Shown here one piece after another: positions 11,546 through 20,040 of a stretch of DNA of 64,000 nucleotides; the first letter of the stretch is position 1; the number at the start of each line of letters is the position of its first letter. Both the position numbers and the translations under genes were made by a program. Under the pieces are notes generated by a model. It saw only the letters and a program-made list of their open reading frames with translations, was not told the origin of the DNA and did not search any database. The DNA lies in assembly GCA_963681505.1 (NCBI GenBank), contig OY811973.1, forward strand, positions 4,037,573 through 4,101,572, in the 5' to 3' direction. This stretch comes from Eunapius fragilis (taxonomy: Eukaryota; Porifera; Demospongiae; Spongillida; Spongillidae).

Positions 11546-12250
11546 ATTTTGCACACACACACAGTAAGTTCAAAAGTGTGAAAGTCACCTATTTTTTGGT
11601 GTGGACGTAGTATGCCAATAGGCACACCAAATCAGGTATAACCGTCATGTGGAACCTATAAACAGGTGAAATCACACTTTAAAACAGGCGATATTACACC
11701 ATTATTCCAAAGCCTAATTTTCTAGTGGTGATTCCATACTCGTTTGCAGAGCGTGTTATTGTAATAACAATACACAAGGAAGAGTCATAGTAAAAAAAAA
11801 CCCTATACACTTTAAGAAAGACTGAAGTAAGAATGTTTATTAGAAGCCTTCATCATCACCATAACACGAACACACCCGTCCAGACAACTGCTCTCATTGG
11901 TATGAACGAGTTTTAGACAGCTCTGACTACCTTAACCCGAGTTAAGAAGATGGCCAGAGGTTAAACACAAACGACTCACGTGGCGTAACGAACGTCCGTC
12001 CAGTCCGTCCGCGCTTTGTTACATATATAGACACATATATAACTTAGTTACATGCTAGTCTCGTCCCCAGACCCAGATTCCCAACAGCTGCGGGCGAATT
12101 TACATCACCGCTACGTGGAAAGTGGGTCTGGGAAATAAGAACGACGCACTTGTTCCGAGCGTCCCAAAACACTGGGACGGATGTGTATATACGTAATGAC
12201 GCTGACGTAACCTTAATAACACATGCAAGTTGCTGATTACCTGATTTCAC

Positions 12251-12499
12251 GTGGAAGGTGTGGCTCAATTAGACATCGAAGTGGGAATGTGCGAGCAAGA
12301 TATGCAGATTCAGGAGGTGATTTTGCACGCGGTTCAAAGGCTAGGATTTACTGACCCACGTCCACAACAAATGGAGGCAATTAAACCTTCATGCAAGGAA
12401 AAGATGTTTTCGTCAGTTTGCCAACTGCATGGATATGGCAAATCGCTAATATATTCAGTGCGTACGACGAATTGCTTGGCTGTAGAGGAAGCATATTAG
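12251..12499 (+). pseudogene. RecQ-like helicase N-terminal fragment
   Basis: The open frame contains QEVILHAVQRLGFTDPRPQQ, the RecQ-type Q-motif region, and HGYGKSLIY, a Walker A-like P-loop. Between the two, the expected DVFVSLPT stretch is read in another frame, so an indel has broken it. No DEAH box or helicase C-terminal domain follows before 12757. It lies inside the YqaJ/THAP transposon just after the left inverted repeat. Either a captured host exon or a lost N-terminal part of the transposon's own protein could explain it. Confidence 0.6.
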
Positions 12500-12756
12500 T
12501 ATAGGTGCGTGTAGTTTGCCCCGTGGTTCACAGGCCTTATCTATAGACAATCTACAGATGCAGCTGCATTATGTTTATAGTCACTGGGGCATCTGTAGAT
12601 CATATCCACTGCACCAACCATCTGCAGAGCTGCTTATGCATAGAGTATGTAGACACTGGGGCTCCATGAACCATATCATCATGGCTGCCTATAGACCGTT
12701 TGCACCGAAAATGGCCACGCCCAATTTTGCGTGGGTGGTAGGGCATAATTGTACGC
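12500..12756 (+). other. No coding support between RecQ fragment and SWIM gene
   Basis: A frame at 12516-12869 overlaps the true SWIM start in another phase and shows no domain. Nothing else recognised; promoter sequence may lie here. Confidence 0.4.
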
Positions 12757-13208
12757 ATGGCGGTGCAGATAAGAGCTTATTTTTCATCTATTTCATGGGA
12801 TGCGCGAAAGCGCTACTTGCAAAAGCTACGTATCGGTGGAATAGGTCTTCCAGATCCGTTTGGTATTGACGAAGGGCTTTGGTCTGAAGATGTAAAGAGG
12901 TGGCCCACAATGGAGTTCGGAGACCTGTACTCCTATTTAGTGAACACCGACGGTACATACACACAAGAGTCGCTTAAAGCCTACAAATCCTTGGAAGCTC
13001 ACAACTACTTTTTTAACGGGTATGTTCGTACGGTATACTATTATGACGTGGGTAGTACCAGTGACTGCGAGCGCAGCACACAGTTTTGCATTCTAAAGGC
13101 TTTCGTGAACCCTAGCCAACGAGCGATGCAAAAGCCAAACGAGGCATGGGTCATTATCAATCGAACAAATGGCACTGTGGAAACTGCACATTGTACCTGC
13201 ATGGCTGG

Positions 13209-13279
13209 GTAAGTTATAAGGAAGACTCAAAAATTACATGTATGCATACGTGAAATGACATCTTTTTTTTTGCTTGCAG
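13209..13279 (+). other. Intron 1 of the SWIM-YqaJ gene
   Basis: Donor GTAAGT at 13209, then a T-rich tract and TTGCAG ending at 13279. Removing it joins MAG to LGEVCSH in frame and completes the SWIM motif. Confidence 0.85.
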
Positions 13280-13406
13280 TTTGGGCGAAGTGTGCAGCCA
13301 TGTTGCTGCATTGCTGTTTAAGATTGAAGCTGCTTGCAGATTAGGTTACAACAAACTATCTTGCACATCTCAGCCATGTGTTTGGAACAAAACCTTTGTT
13401 GATAAG

Positions 13407-13484
13407 GTATGACATAAACATTTGTTATTAATCAGTCTATCGATCTGAGGTATTCTTTTAACTGCATGAACATTATCATTATAG
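13407..13484 (+). other. Intron 2 of the SWIM-YqaJ gene
   Basis: GTATGA...TATAG. Removing it joins ...TFVDK to VQPAMIIN in frame. Confidence 0.75.
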
Positions 13485-13851
13485 GTCCAACCAGCCATGA
13501 TTATTAATATGGAGTTTGTGAAACCATCTTATGAGAAAGATGCAAAACAAGATCAAGCCAGTGCAATTCAATCTGCTATTCCTCATAGAATTAAGAAGCA
13601 TCAAACTCCATTCCTTTCACCATCATCAACTTTATTGTCTCTGCACAAAGTGCTTCCTGATGCTTGTGTATTTACTACCATTCCATTACCTTCTTTCAAT
13701 GGAGAGCAAGTTCCAAATTCTAGTCCAAGCCTAGCAACAACAGAATCTTCACAGCCTACTTGTAGTACAGTAGTTAGTGAAGCAGCAGATCCGTCCAAGA
13801 TATCTGAAGGTCACCTGTTATCTGCAGAACACTCAACACCATTGATGAGCC

Positions 13852-14333
13852 ACCCGGGTGAAAAAATACACGTTGTAACGCGTTATAACGCGTGAAAATG
13901 GGACATAAATAACGCCAAAACACGCGATTTTCAAGATGATTATCTCTTTGATTGTGCAATACAATAGAGTAGAATTTTGCCTATACACAAAGCGGTCCAG
14001 TGTGTATAAAGTTCCAAAGACTGGTTGGTTTGGCATGCATCGCTCCGATGATATTCACATTCAATGTACTAGCTTAATTTCGCGGGCTTTTGTATACTTT
14101 CCCGCGAAATCAAGTTCGTACTTGAATGTGAATATCTTCGGAACGATGCATGCCAAACCAACCAGTCTTTGGAACTTTATAAACACTGGACCGCTTTGTG
14201 TATAGGCAAAATTCTACTCTATTGTATTGCACAATCAAGGAGATAATCATCTTGACAATCGCGTGTTTTGGCGTTATTTATGTCCCATTTTCACGCGTTA
14301 TAACGCGTTACAACGTGTATTTTTTCACCCGGG
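13852..14333. mobile_element. 482-bp foldback MITE inserted in the SWIM-YqaJ gene
   Basis: Two arms of about 225 bp are near-perfect reverse complements, with outer ends ACCCGGGTGAAAAAATACAC and its complement. A short loop near 14080-14105 contains TTTCGCGGGCTTTTGTATAC. Arm identity is very high, with only a few differences (e.g. CGCTCCGATGAT against its partner CGTTCCGAAGAT), so insertion is recent. The coding frame resumes right after the right end. Confidence 0.9.
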
Positions 14334-14379
14334 CAGTTACCTGAAACACCAATAGAACTGTTTCATTCAATGGAGTTTA

Positions 14380-14412
14380 CTGAGGATCAATCATACGAAG
14401 AAATCATACGAA
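14380..14412 (+). repeat. 13-bp tandem duplication causing a frameshift
   Basis: ATCATACGAAGAA occurs twice in tandem. Because 13 is not a multiple of 3, the second copy shifts the SWIM-YqaJ frame; the downstream frame EEMAQEVFFRMK aligns only if one copy is ignored. Confidence 0.8.
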
Positions 14413-15394
14413 GAAATGGCTCAAGAAGTCTTTTTTAGAATGAAGGTAAGTAAGGAAGATGCTAAAATGATTGAAATGCATACGAAACTTCAGAGATAAT
14501 GTACAGAATGGTACAATCAAAGACGAGGGCGTTTGACTGCATCAGTTTTTCATGATGTTTTCACGCATAAAGAGGATGCAAGTGCTTTGGTTTCAAGGTA
14601 TTTGAAACCAAATGACGTATCTACACTACCAGCTATCAAGTGGGGTGTTGCTAATGAAAGTACAGCAAGAGATGCATACGCTCAACAGATGTCTCACACA
14701 CATGTGAGCTTTGAGTGTAGAATATCTGGACTTGTAGTGCATCCATTATATCCCTGTCTTGGTGCTAGTCCTGATGGTGTTACATGCTGTGGTTGTTGCG
14801 GTGAAGGTATATGTGAAATCAAATGTCCATTCTCAATCAAGGACGTTGATCCTAATAATTGCAAAGGAAAACCAAAGTTCTTTCTGAAAGAACATGGATT
14901 GAACACAACACACAAATACTACACACAAGTTCAAGGCCAACTTGCAATATGTGACAAACAATTCTGTGACTTTGTTGTATGGACAGCAAAAGGATTATTT
15001 ATTCAACGAATATACAGAGATAAGCCTTTTTGGGAAAAGGTTTCCCTAAAGCTGTCAGAGTTTTATGTGAAGCACTTTCTGCCAAAAGCAATAGAAGAAA
15101 GTTCGCTTTTTGTTGGGGCTGAAAAATTTTGTTTTTGTCACGTTACTGAGCATGGCGAAATGGTATTTTGTGACAACCCAAATGCCCTATTGGATGGTAC
15201 CATTTTTCATGTGTGGGACTGCAATTCCCACCTACGGGTACATGGCACTGTTCTAAATGTGATGGAACATTGTAATGTACATGTATATGTGCAAAATTGT
15301 AATCACATGATGTATGCATGTTTACAATGTATGCAACTGTATCAATTCACATGAAGTATATGTATACAATGTACCTCAATTAAAGGACAGACAG

Positions 15395-16937
15395 TTACAC
15401 TAAACAAGGATGGAGATTAGATAATGCAGCACATGTAATGAGTATTTTGTCAATTGTGGCATAATTAACATCAGTAGCTGTCTTGAGTAGAGAAATAGGT
15501 AGCGTTGAACTTAACAGACCATAATTCTTCAACCTCCCAATGGCACGTTCCACATGGATGCGTATTCGTGATAGCTGTCTTGAGGTTTCTACTTCTGCCT
15601 GGGACAATTGATCCTTGCCTTTTGTAAATGATGGAATTGCAAGAGATGCACCATGTAGTGCAAGTTCATCAGTAATATCAAATCCCCTATCTGCAACAAC
15701 CAAGTCACCTGGAAGAAGTTTTCGATAAAATCCACATTCATTTGTAAGGTGCTTATCTGATACCCTACCACCCCAACATTTTGACAGGAAAATAATAGTT
15801 CCCGTTGGGTTGATTGCCAAGAAGAACTTAACTGTATTGTGTCCTTTGTATGAGGAATATGTTTGAGCTCTGGCAATTAGTGATGTTGGCCGTTGGATAA
15901 AAATTTCAGAGCAATCAATAATTCACACTGATCTTGAGAATCCGGGCTTGAAACATTTAGGCAATGTTTGACGAATGACTTCCCTATCTGGCCAATGAAT
16001 TAAACACTGCAATTCTCTTGACAAGAGATCTATCCAATAATGAAAAACTCGACTAACTTGAGAAACACTAACGTCGAAGCGATATGCCAAGTCCTGATGT
16101 TTGAAAGCATGTCGGAGCTTCATTAACACCATCAACAATTGCCGGTTAGGTGTCATCAATGAGCAAGCATTCTTCTTTTCAGCAAGAAACACAGGGGTAA
16201 GTATGTCACAAAGGTTGTGAAATGCAGCATATGATGGAAGCCCAGTGTAGTATTTTATATGTTCATCATCTGCATTTATATCCAATGAAAAAAGGGTCAT
16301 AGGTACACTTTCAGCATCTGGAACACCTTTCTCTTCTAAAATAACAGAATCTACTACACCAAACAGTGTGCTCAATTTGAAATACTTCTTTCCTTCTTGC
16401 AATTGGTTTTGTAGCAGTACGTGCATGTACTTCTACATCTTGGACAGTGTATTCACCCGTTTGCGTCTCAGCATCCAGGGAAGCTGGAAAACCTGTTTGA
16501 GTGGCATGGTCAATCATAGGCGGCCTAGCGCCAGTTTGTGTCCAATTATCAACCAAAAGAACGAAACGACGTACATTTACAACTGCAACATCCCTTTTGA
16601 CATGCCTTTCAAATCGTTTCAATTGTTTGTCCGCTTTATCAGTTGCATTAAACTTAGTAGGTACGAAATCAGGGTGGAGTACATCGCGGGATGGTTTGCC
16701 TGGATGTGTTTAGTAAGACTAGTAAATAACACAGGAGCATTTATTTCTTTAGTACTTACCATGTACGAAATGTAGACAGCAAACTCTAGTTGATGCATTC
16801 GGTAGCCAATCTTTCCTTCCAATGGCGGCAATCCATAGTTTTCTTTGCTTCGAATCTGTTGGGAAGCGAAACAGCTTCATTCCTGTAGATTTTTTGTACC
16901 TCAAAGTACATCCGAACGCGCAGCAACTAGACGGCAT
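15395..16937 (-). pseudogene. THAP-domain DDE_Tnp_4-type transposase, broken
   Basis: Exon 1 (16760-16937) encodes a THAP zinc finger: CCAFGC near the start, then LFRFPTD, W and CCLHF, the C2CH pattern. An intron (GTAAGT...CCAG, 16700-16759) joins it in frame to KPSRDVLHPDFVPTK. After a polar linker with three TQTG-like motifs, the helix-turn-helix and DDE part follow: TPNRQLLMVLMKLR, then IIDCSE (first D), VADRGFD (second D) and IHVERAIGRLKN (E). Breaks seen: a frame change near 16425 and an in-frame TGA near 15943, just before the first catalytic Asp, where relatives keep coding; TGA is one transition from CGA. It is convergent with the nuclease gene in the same transposon. Confidence 0.88.
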
Positions 16938-17353
16938 TATAGAGATACGTAGAGATCTGATTCAAATCAATGCTTATTTGCCCTACAAAATGGCACGGCA
17001 CGTGACTTTTACGTTTTTTACGCCCACGCATGCAAAGGGTCTATTCCACTACCCACGGTAATTGAGATCAGGAGCAACCTCTTATTAGTTGTACATGACT
17101 CTACATGAGTGATAAAAAAGTTGCTATACACTCAGAAAATTGTACATAATACGCGTAGTAATATCATGCGGAAATGATAGCGCTTATTGATATCTAATTG
17201 TGCGAGATTAGTTCTAAATTTAGATTGCCGTACTATTTTTGGACATAAACATTGAGGGACGCTCGGGTCGTTCTTATTTCCCAGACCCACTTTCCACGTA
17301 GCGGTGATGTAATCCACCCGCAGCTGTTGGGAATCTGGGTCTGGGGACGAGAC

Positions 17354-18179
17354 AAGTTACATACATATGCATGTAGCCTACATATATAGATGGTTTGCAG
17401 TGTCATCTCGGGAAGGCTCACAATTACGTTGACTCAGCTCACTCACCGCCATGTTTTTTAGACTTGGTAATTAAAACAAGGCAATTAATAAAAATTGTTA
17501 ACGCCCCCTTACTCGTTTACTCATGTACCTAAAGTGACATGTGTACTGAGGTTTGAGAAGCATACCTATTTGTATGGATGGAATTAGTAGGGAACTGGAT
17601 CACAGCGATCGTATGCAGCAGGATACCCCCCAATATGTACCCGATTGGCGAATGGGATCCGATACTATTACCTGCTAAGCTACATCCATTCGATTGGGAT
17701 GCAAAAATAGGCCACATCTTCGTACGCATCTCAAAGCATAGTACGCTTAACGCAAGGGGTTAACGAGTCAAGTCACACGAAAAACGGCCTACAATAGGAG
17801 CGAAATCACACCAAAAATTTCACTCCATTGTTATCGCTCGCGATCGCTTGATGGAGTGAAACCACACCAGTGATACGTTTTCGGGTGACCGTCACCCGAT
17901 TTTCATTGTCCCACCAAAGTATAACAGGTGACGATAGGTGAACTTCACACTTTTGAATTTGCTGTGACATGTGCACCCGAAGTCTCGTCTCCGCCATTGT
18001 CGATCCTGCCGTCTACGCCAAAGTGAACAGAACGAAACTTGCGACGACAAAACTATATTATATATCCAACAATAATTATACGCACTATAGTATAAATACT
18101 CCTAACGTAGTCTAATAGTCAGGGTACAATAAGCATGACATGAATACATGCATGCTCATACAATGTCATTTATAAAAAT
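17354..18179. other. No gene seen; a short palindrome at 17819-17865
   Basis: TTTCACTCCAT and ATGGAGTGAAA face each other around GTTATCGCTCGCGATCGCTTG. GAAATCACAC occurs here (about 17803) and near 11668 at the other outer end. No coding support. Confidence 0.45.
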
Positions 18180-18403
18180 TCATGGATCTGGACCATAATT
18201 ATTACTAATTTCAAGGGATAAATGATCATATAGGATGCTGCAAAGTTCCATAGCCCCTTGCTCAGTGAAGGGATTCAAACAAAGGTCCAGTTTCTTTAGC
18301 TTACAGTGTTTACACTTGACCAATAAACTAATAGCATCATCATCCAGACCACATGAATGCAGTTTCAGGACTTCCAATGTTTGGTTATTGGTGAGCAATT
18401 GTT
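18180..18403 (-). CDS. LRR exon, probably the last exon of an NLR-like LRR gene
   Basis: Acceptor CTCAG at 18404-18408 (minus) then QLLTNNQTLEVLKLHSCGLD, DDDAISLLVKC and KLKKLDLCLNPFTEQGAMEL, which are two ribonuclease-inhibitor-type leucine-rich repeats with the LxxLxLxxCxL and LxLxxNxFxxxG patterns. The frame ends at TGA 18180-18182. The exon enters in phase 1, as the three LRR exons at 41.6, 48.7 and 58.5 kb do, so it fits as their terminal exon. Linking them across 23 kb is inference. LRR arrays of this kind are the sensor part of NLR receptors but also occur in other proteins. Confidence 0.7.
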
Positions 18404-18555
18404 CTGAGGATAAAATGACAAGACATCAGGTGGTGGATGTATTGACAGCCCTCATACAGGGGTAAAGGGAGGGGGTGGAAGGAGGTTTTACAGACTTAGT
18501 CTAGGCCCCATCATTCTGGGTCTATTACTGTAACAATGGAATGAGGGTGGAAGAT

Positions 18556-18592
18556 AATAATAATAATAATAATAACAATAATAATGATGTGT
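18556..18592. repeat. (TAA)n microsatellite
   Basis: ATAATAATAATAATAATAACAATAATAAT. Such tracts adjoin LINE fragments throughout this region and probably derive from LINE 3' tails. Confidence 0.8.
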
Positions 18593-18734
18593 CCTGTCTT
18601 AAACTATTGATATACTTCACAGTGTGTAATGTATTATTGTTGTTATAATTGTGTATGCATTTATACTAAATTATTGATTACTTATATAGCTTGCAGGTCG
18701 TCTCTCTATCAGGAATAATGAACTGAAGTCCAAG

Positions 18735-18775
18735 ACCATTTTTAGCCTGTACAGCCGCCTAGGGTTGACATTAGT
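18735..18775 (+). pseudogene. 3'-end scrap of an RLE-type LINE
   Basis: SLYSRLGLTLV matches the C-terminal block of the 20041-23619 ORF (SLYGRLNLTLVRANARA). It is fused directly to the next LINE fragment. Confidence 0.55.
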
Positions 18776-19354
18776 GCCCTTGACTGCAAGAAGGAAGGTC
18801 TGGTAACTCAACGTCACAATGAAGTTCGAGATGTTATTGGCGACTTAGCATCAGTTGTTTTCAAGGAAGTTGTTAAAGAACCAGTTGTGCAAGAGGCAAA
18901 CGATGCTGAAGGTGTACCCTCCCTAATTGCCGACCTTAGTATCAGAGGAGTATGGCAGCCCCAGACCGTGGCGTTGTTTGATGTACGTGTCACAGACACT
19001 GACGCCCCGTCCTATTCACAGCGAGTTGTTTCTGCCATTCTCTCTTCAGCTGAGGAAGCGAAGAAAATGAAGTACTCTGAAGCAGCAGCTCTTCGCCGAG
19101 CATCATTCACACCCTTTGTTGTGTCAGTCGATGGAGTCCTGGGTCGAGAAGCAAGCTTTTTTATCAAACATCTTGCTCAGAAACTCGCTCATAAGTGGGA
19201 AAAGTCAAACAGTGAAGTATTGGGATGGATGAGAGCACGACTGTCTTTTGCAATCCTCAGAGCAACAAACCTTTGTCTGAGGGGCTCCCACACCAAATGG
19301 AGGAGTGCATTTGGAATGGATGATGGAGCAGGGTTACCTAGTATCTCTGCCTGA
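18770..19354 (+). pseudogene. RLE-type LINE C-terminal fragment (second family)
   Basis: A frame from about 18770 reads CPLDCKKEGLVTQRHNEVRD, a zinc-binding knuckle. It then passes LIADLSIRGVWQPQ, LFDVRVTDTDAPSY, FTPFVVSVDG and MRARLSFAILRATNLCLRGS before a stop at 19352-19354. The D...FDVRV pattern resembles the restriction-like endonuclease of RLE-bearing non-LTR retrotransposons and matches the C terminus of the ORF pair at 24683-27114. It is 5'-truncated: no reverse transcriptase is present. Confidence 0.75.
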
Positions 19355-19458
19355 ACGTCATGCTTAAATAGTTCTTGTCATTATCATTTTTATTTAATGT
19401 GTAATATTATTATTGTTTTTGCCCCATATGTCTAAATGTATTATGTATTCTGTAACAG

Positions 19459-19482
19459 AAAAAAAAAAAAAAAAAAAAAAAA
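19459..19482 (+). repeat. Poly-A tract
   Basis: A run of more than 20 A about 105 bp after the LINE fragment stop, consistent with its 3' tail. Confidence 0.7.
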
Positions 19483-19654
19483 TTTGTAAGGGCGAACTGT
19501 AGAGCTATCCTATCTAGGTTAACATGACTGTTAAAGGACTTATTTTAGTGTATATAATAATAAATGTGCATTTATTCCTTTTTATTCCCTTCATCAATGT
19601 GATTAGAATCATTAATTGCTACCCATTATAAATAATAATAATATACCAAAGACT

Positions 19655-19735
19655 TAACTTGACCTTAGTCCGTTGTAATGCAAGAGCCATGCTATCCCGT
19701 GCAAGGCTGTTGCAGTCAGTAGACGGGGGTTAATT
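19655..19735 (+). pseudogene. 3'-end scrap of an RLE-type LINE
   Basis: LTLVRCNARAMLSRARLL followed by a stop matches the C terminus of the 20041-23619 family. About 80 bp, so an extreme 5' truncation. Confidence 0.6.
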
Positions 19736-20040
19736 GAGACATGTGGGTTAGGGTGGGTGTTCTTAGGGTGTTGTGGGTCTTATTGGTGTGCTGTACACTA
19801 CTTAGGGGTTTTATTTCGTTGTACATGTAATCTTTGTTCAATATTATTAAATTATTATTAAAACTTCAGTATGCTAGCAACTTGTTTTTGTGCGTATCAT
19901 GTGTCTGTGTGATGTATTTATGTGCTTGTACTGTATCAATAATAATAGTTTGTTATTAAAAAAGAATACATGAAAATATAAAATAACGAATGCTATTATT
20001 AATACATACATACATATCCAGACACACTGAGACACACTGG

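Larger units (their letters stand above)
12757..15354 (+). pseudogene. SWIM zinc finger and YqaJ-like exonuclease gene, broken
   Basis: Start at 12757 (MAVQIRAYFSSISWDARKRY). Exon 1 ends at 13208, exon 2 is 13280-13406 and exon 3 begins at 13485, all with GT-AG introns of about 70-80 bp. Across the first junction runs a SWIM finger (CTC, then CSH in GEVCSHVAALLFK). The C-terminal domain (14533-15354) has WGVANESTARDAY, GASPDGVTC and EICEIKCP-like residues (SPDG...EIK), the YqaJ/lambda-exonuclease fold of PD-(D/E)XK nucleases. Breaks: a 482-bp foldback at 13852-14333, a 13-bp tandem duplication near 14387-14412 that shifts frame, and a TAA near 14497. The nuclease domain itself is open. Such proteins are common in invertebrate genomes and often belong to transposons. 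Confidence 0.85.
12058..17353. mobile_element. Two-gene DNA transposon (THAP-DDE transposase plus SWIM-YqaJ nuclease), ISL2EU-like
   Basis: About 100-bp terminal inverted repeats begin GTCTCGTCCCCAGACCCAGA (12058 rightwards; reverse complement from 17353 leftwards). They stay nearly identical through CATCACCGCTACGTGGAAAG and AATAAGAACGAC. Between them lie two convergent genes whose 3' ends are about 40 bp apart: SWIM-YqaJ on plus and THAP-DDE transposase on minus. Pairing of a DDE transposase with a YqaJ-type exonuclease is, as far as I recall, described for the ISL2EU (IS4EU) superfamily; that placement is inference. Both genes are broken here, so the copy is not autonomous. I see no clean target-site duplication. 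Confidence 0.75.
11560..17966. other. Outer inverted-repeat pair around the YqaJ/THAP transposon
   Basis: CACAGTAAGTTCAAAAGTGT (from 11560) matches the reverse complement of the sequence ending at 17966 (CACAGCAAATTCAAAAGTGT). Similarity extends about 33 bp in total, and ACA adjoins both outer edges. The pair encloses the 12058-17353 element. It could be the ends of a second, outer transposon or two unrelated copies in opposite orientation. The left ACA lies in a CA repeat, so the target duplication is weak evidence. Confidence 0.45.

Noticed and set aside
13936-14205. 89-codon plus frame
   Set aside because: Lies wholly inside the 482-bp foldback; palindromic sequence keeps it open.
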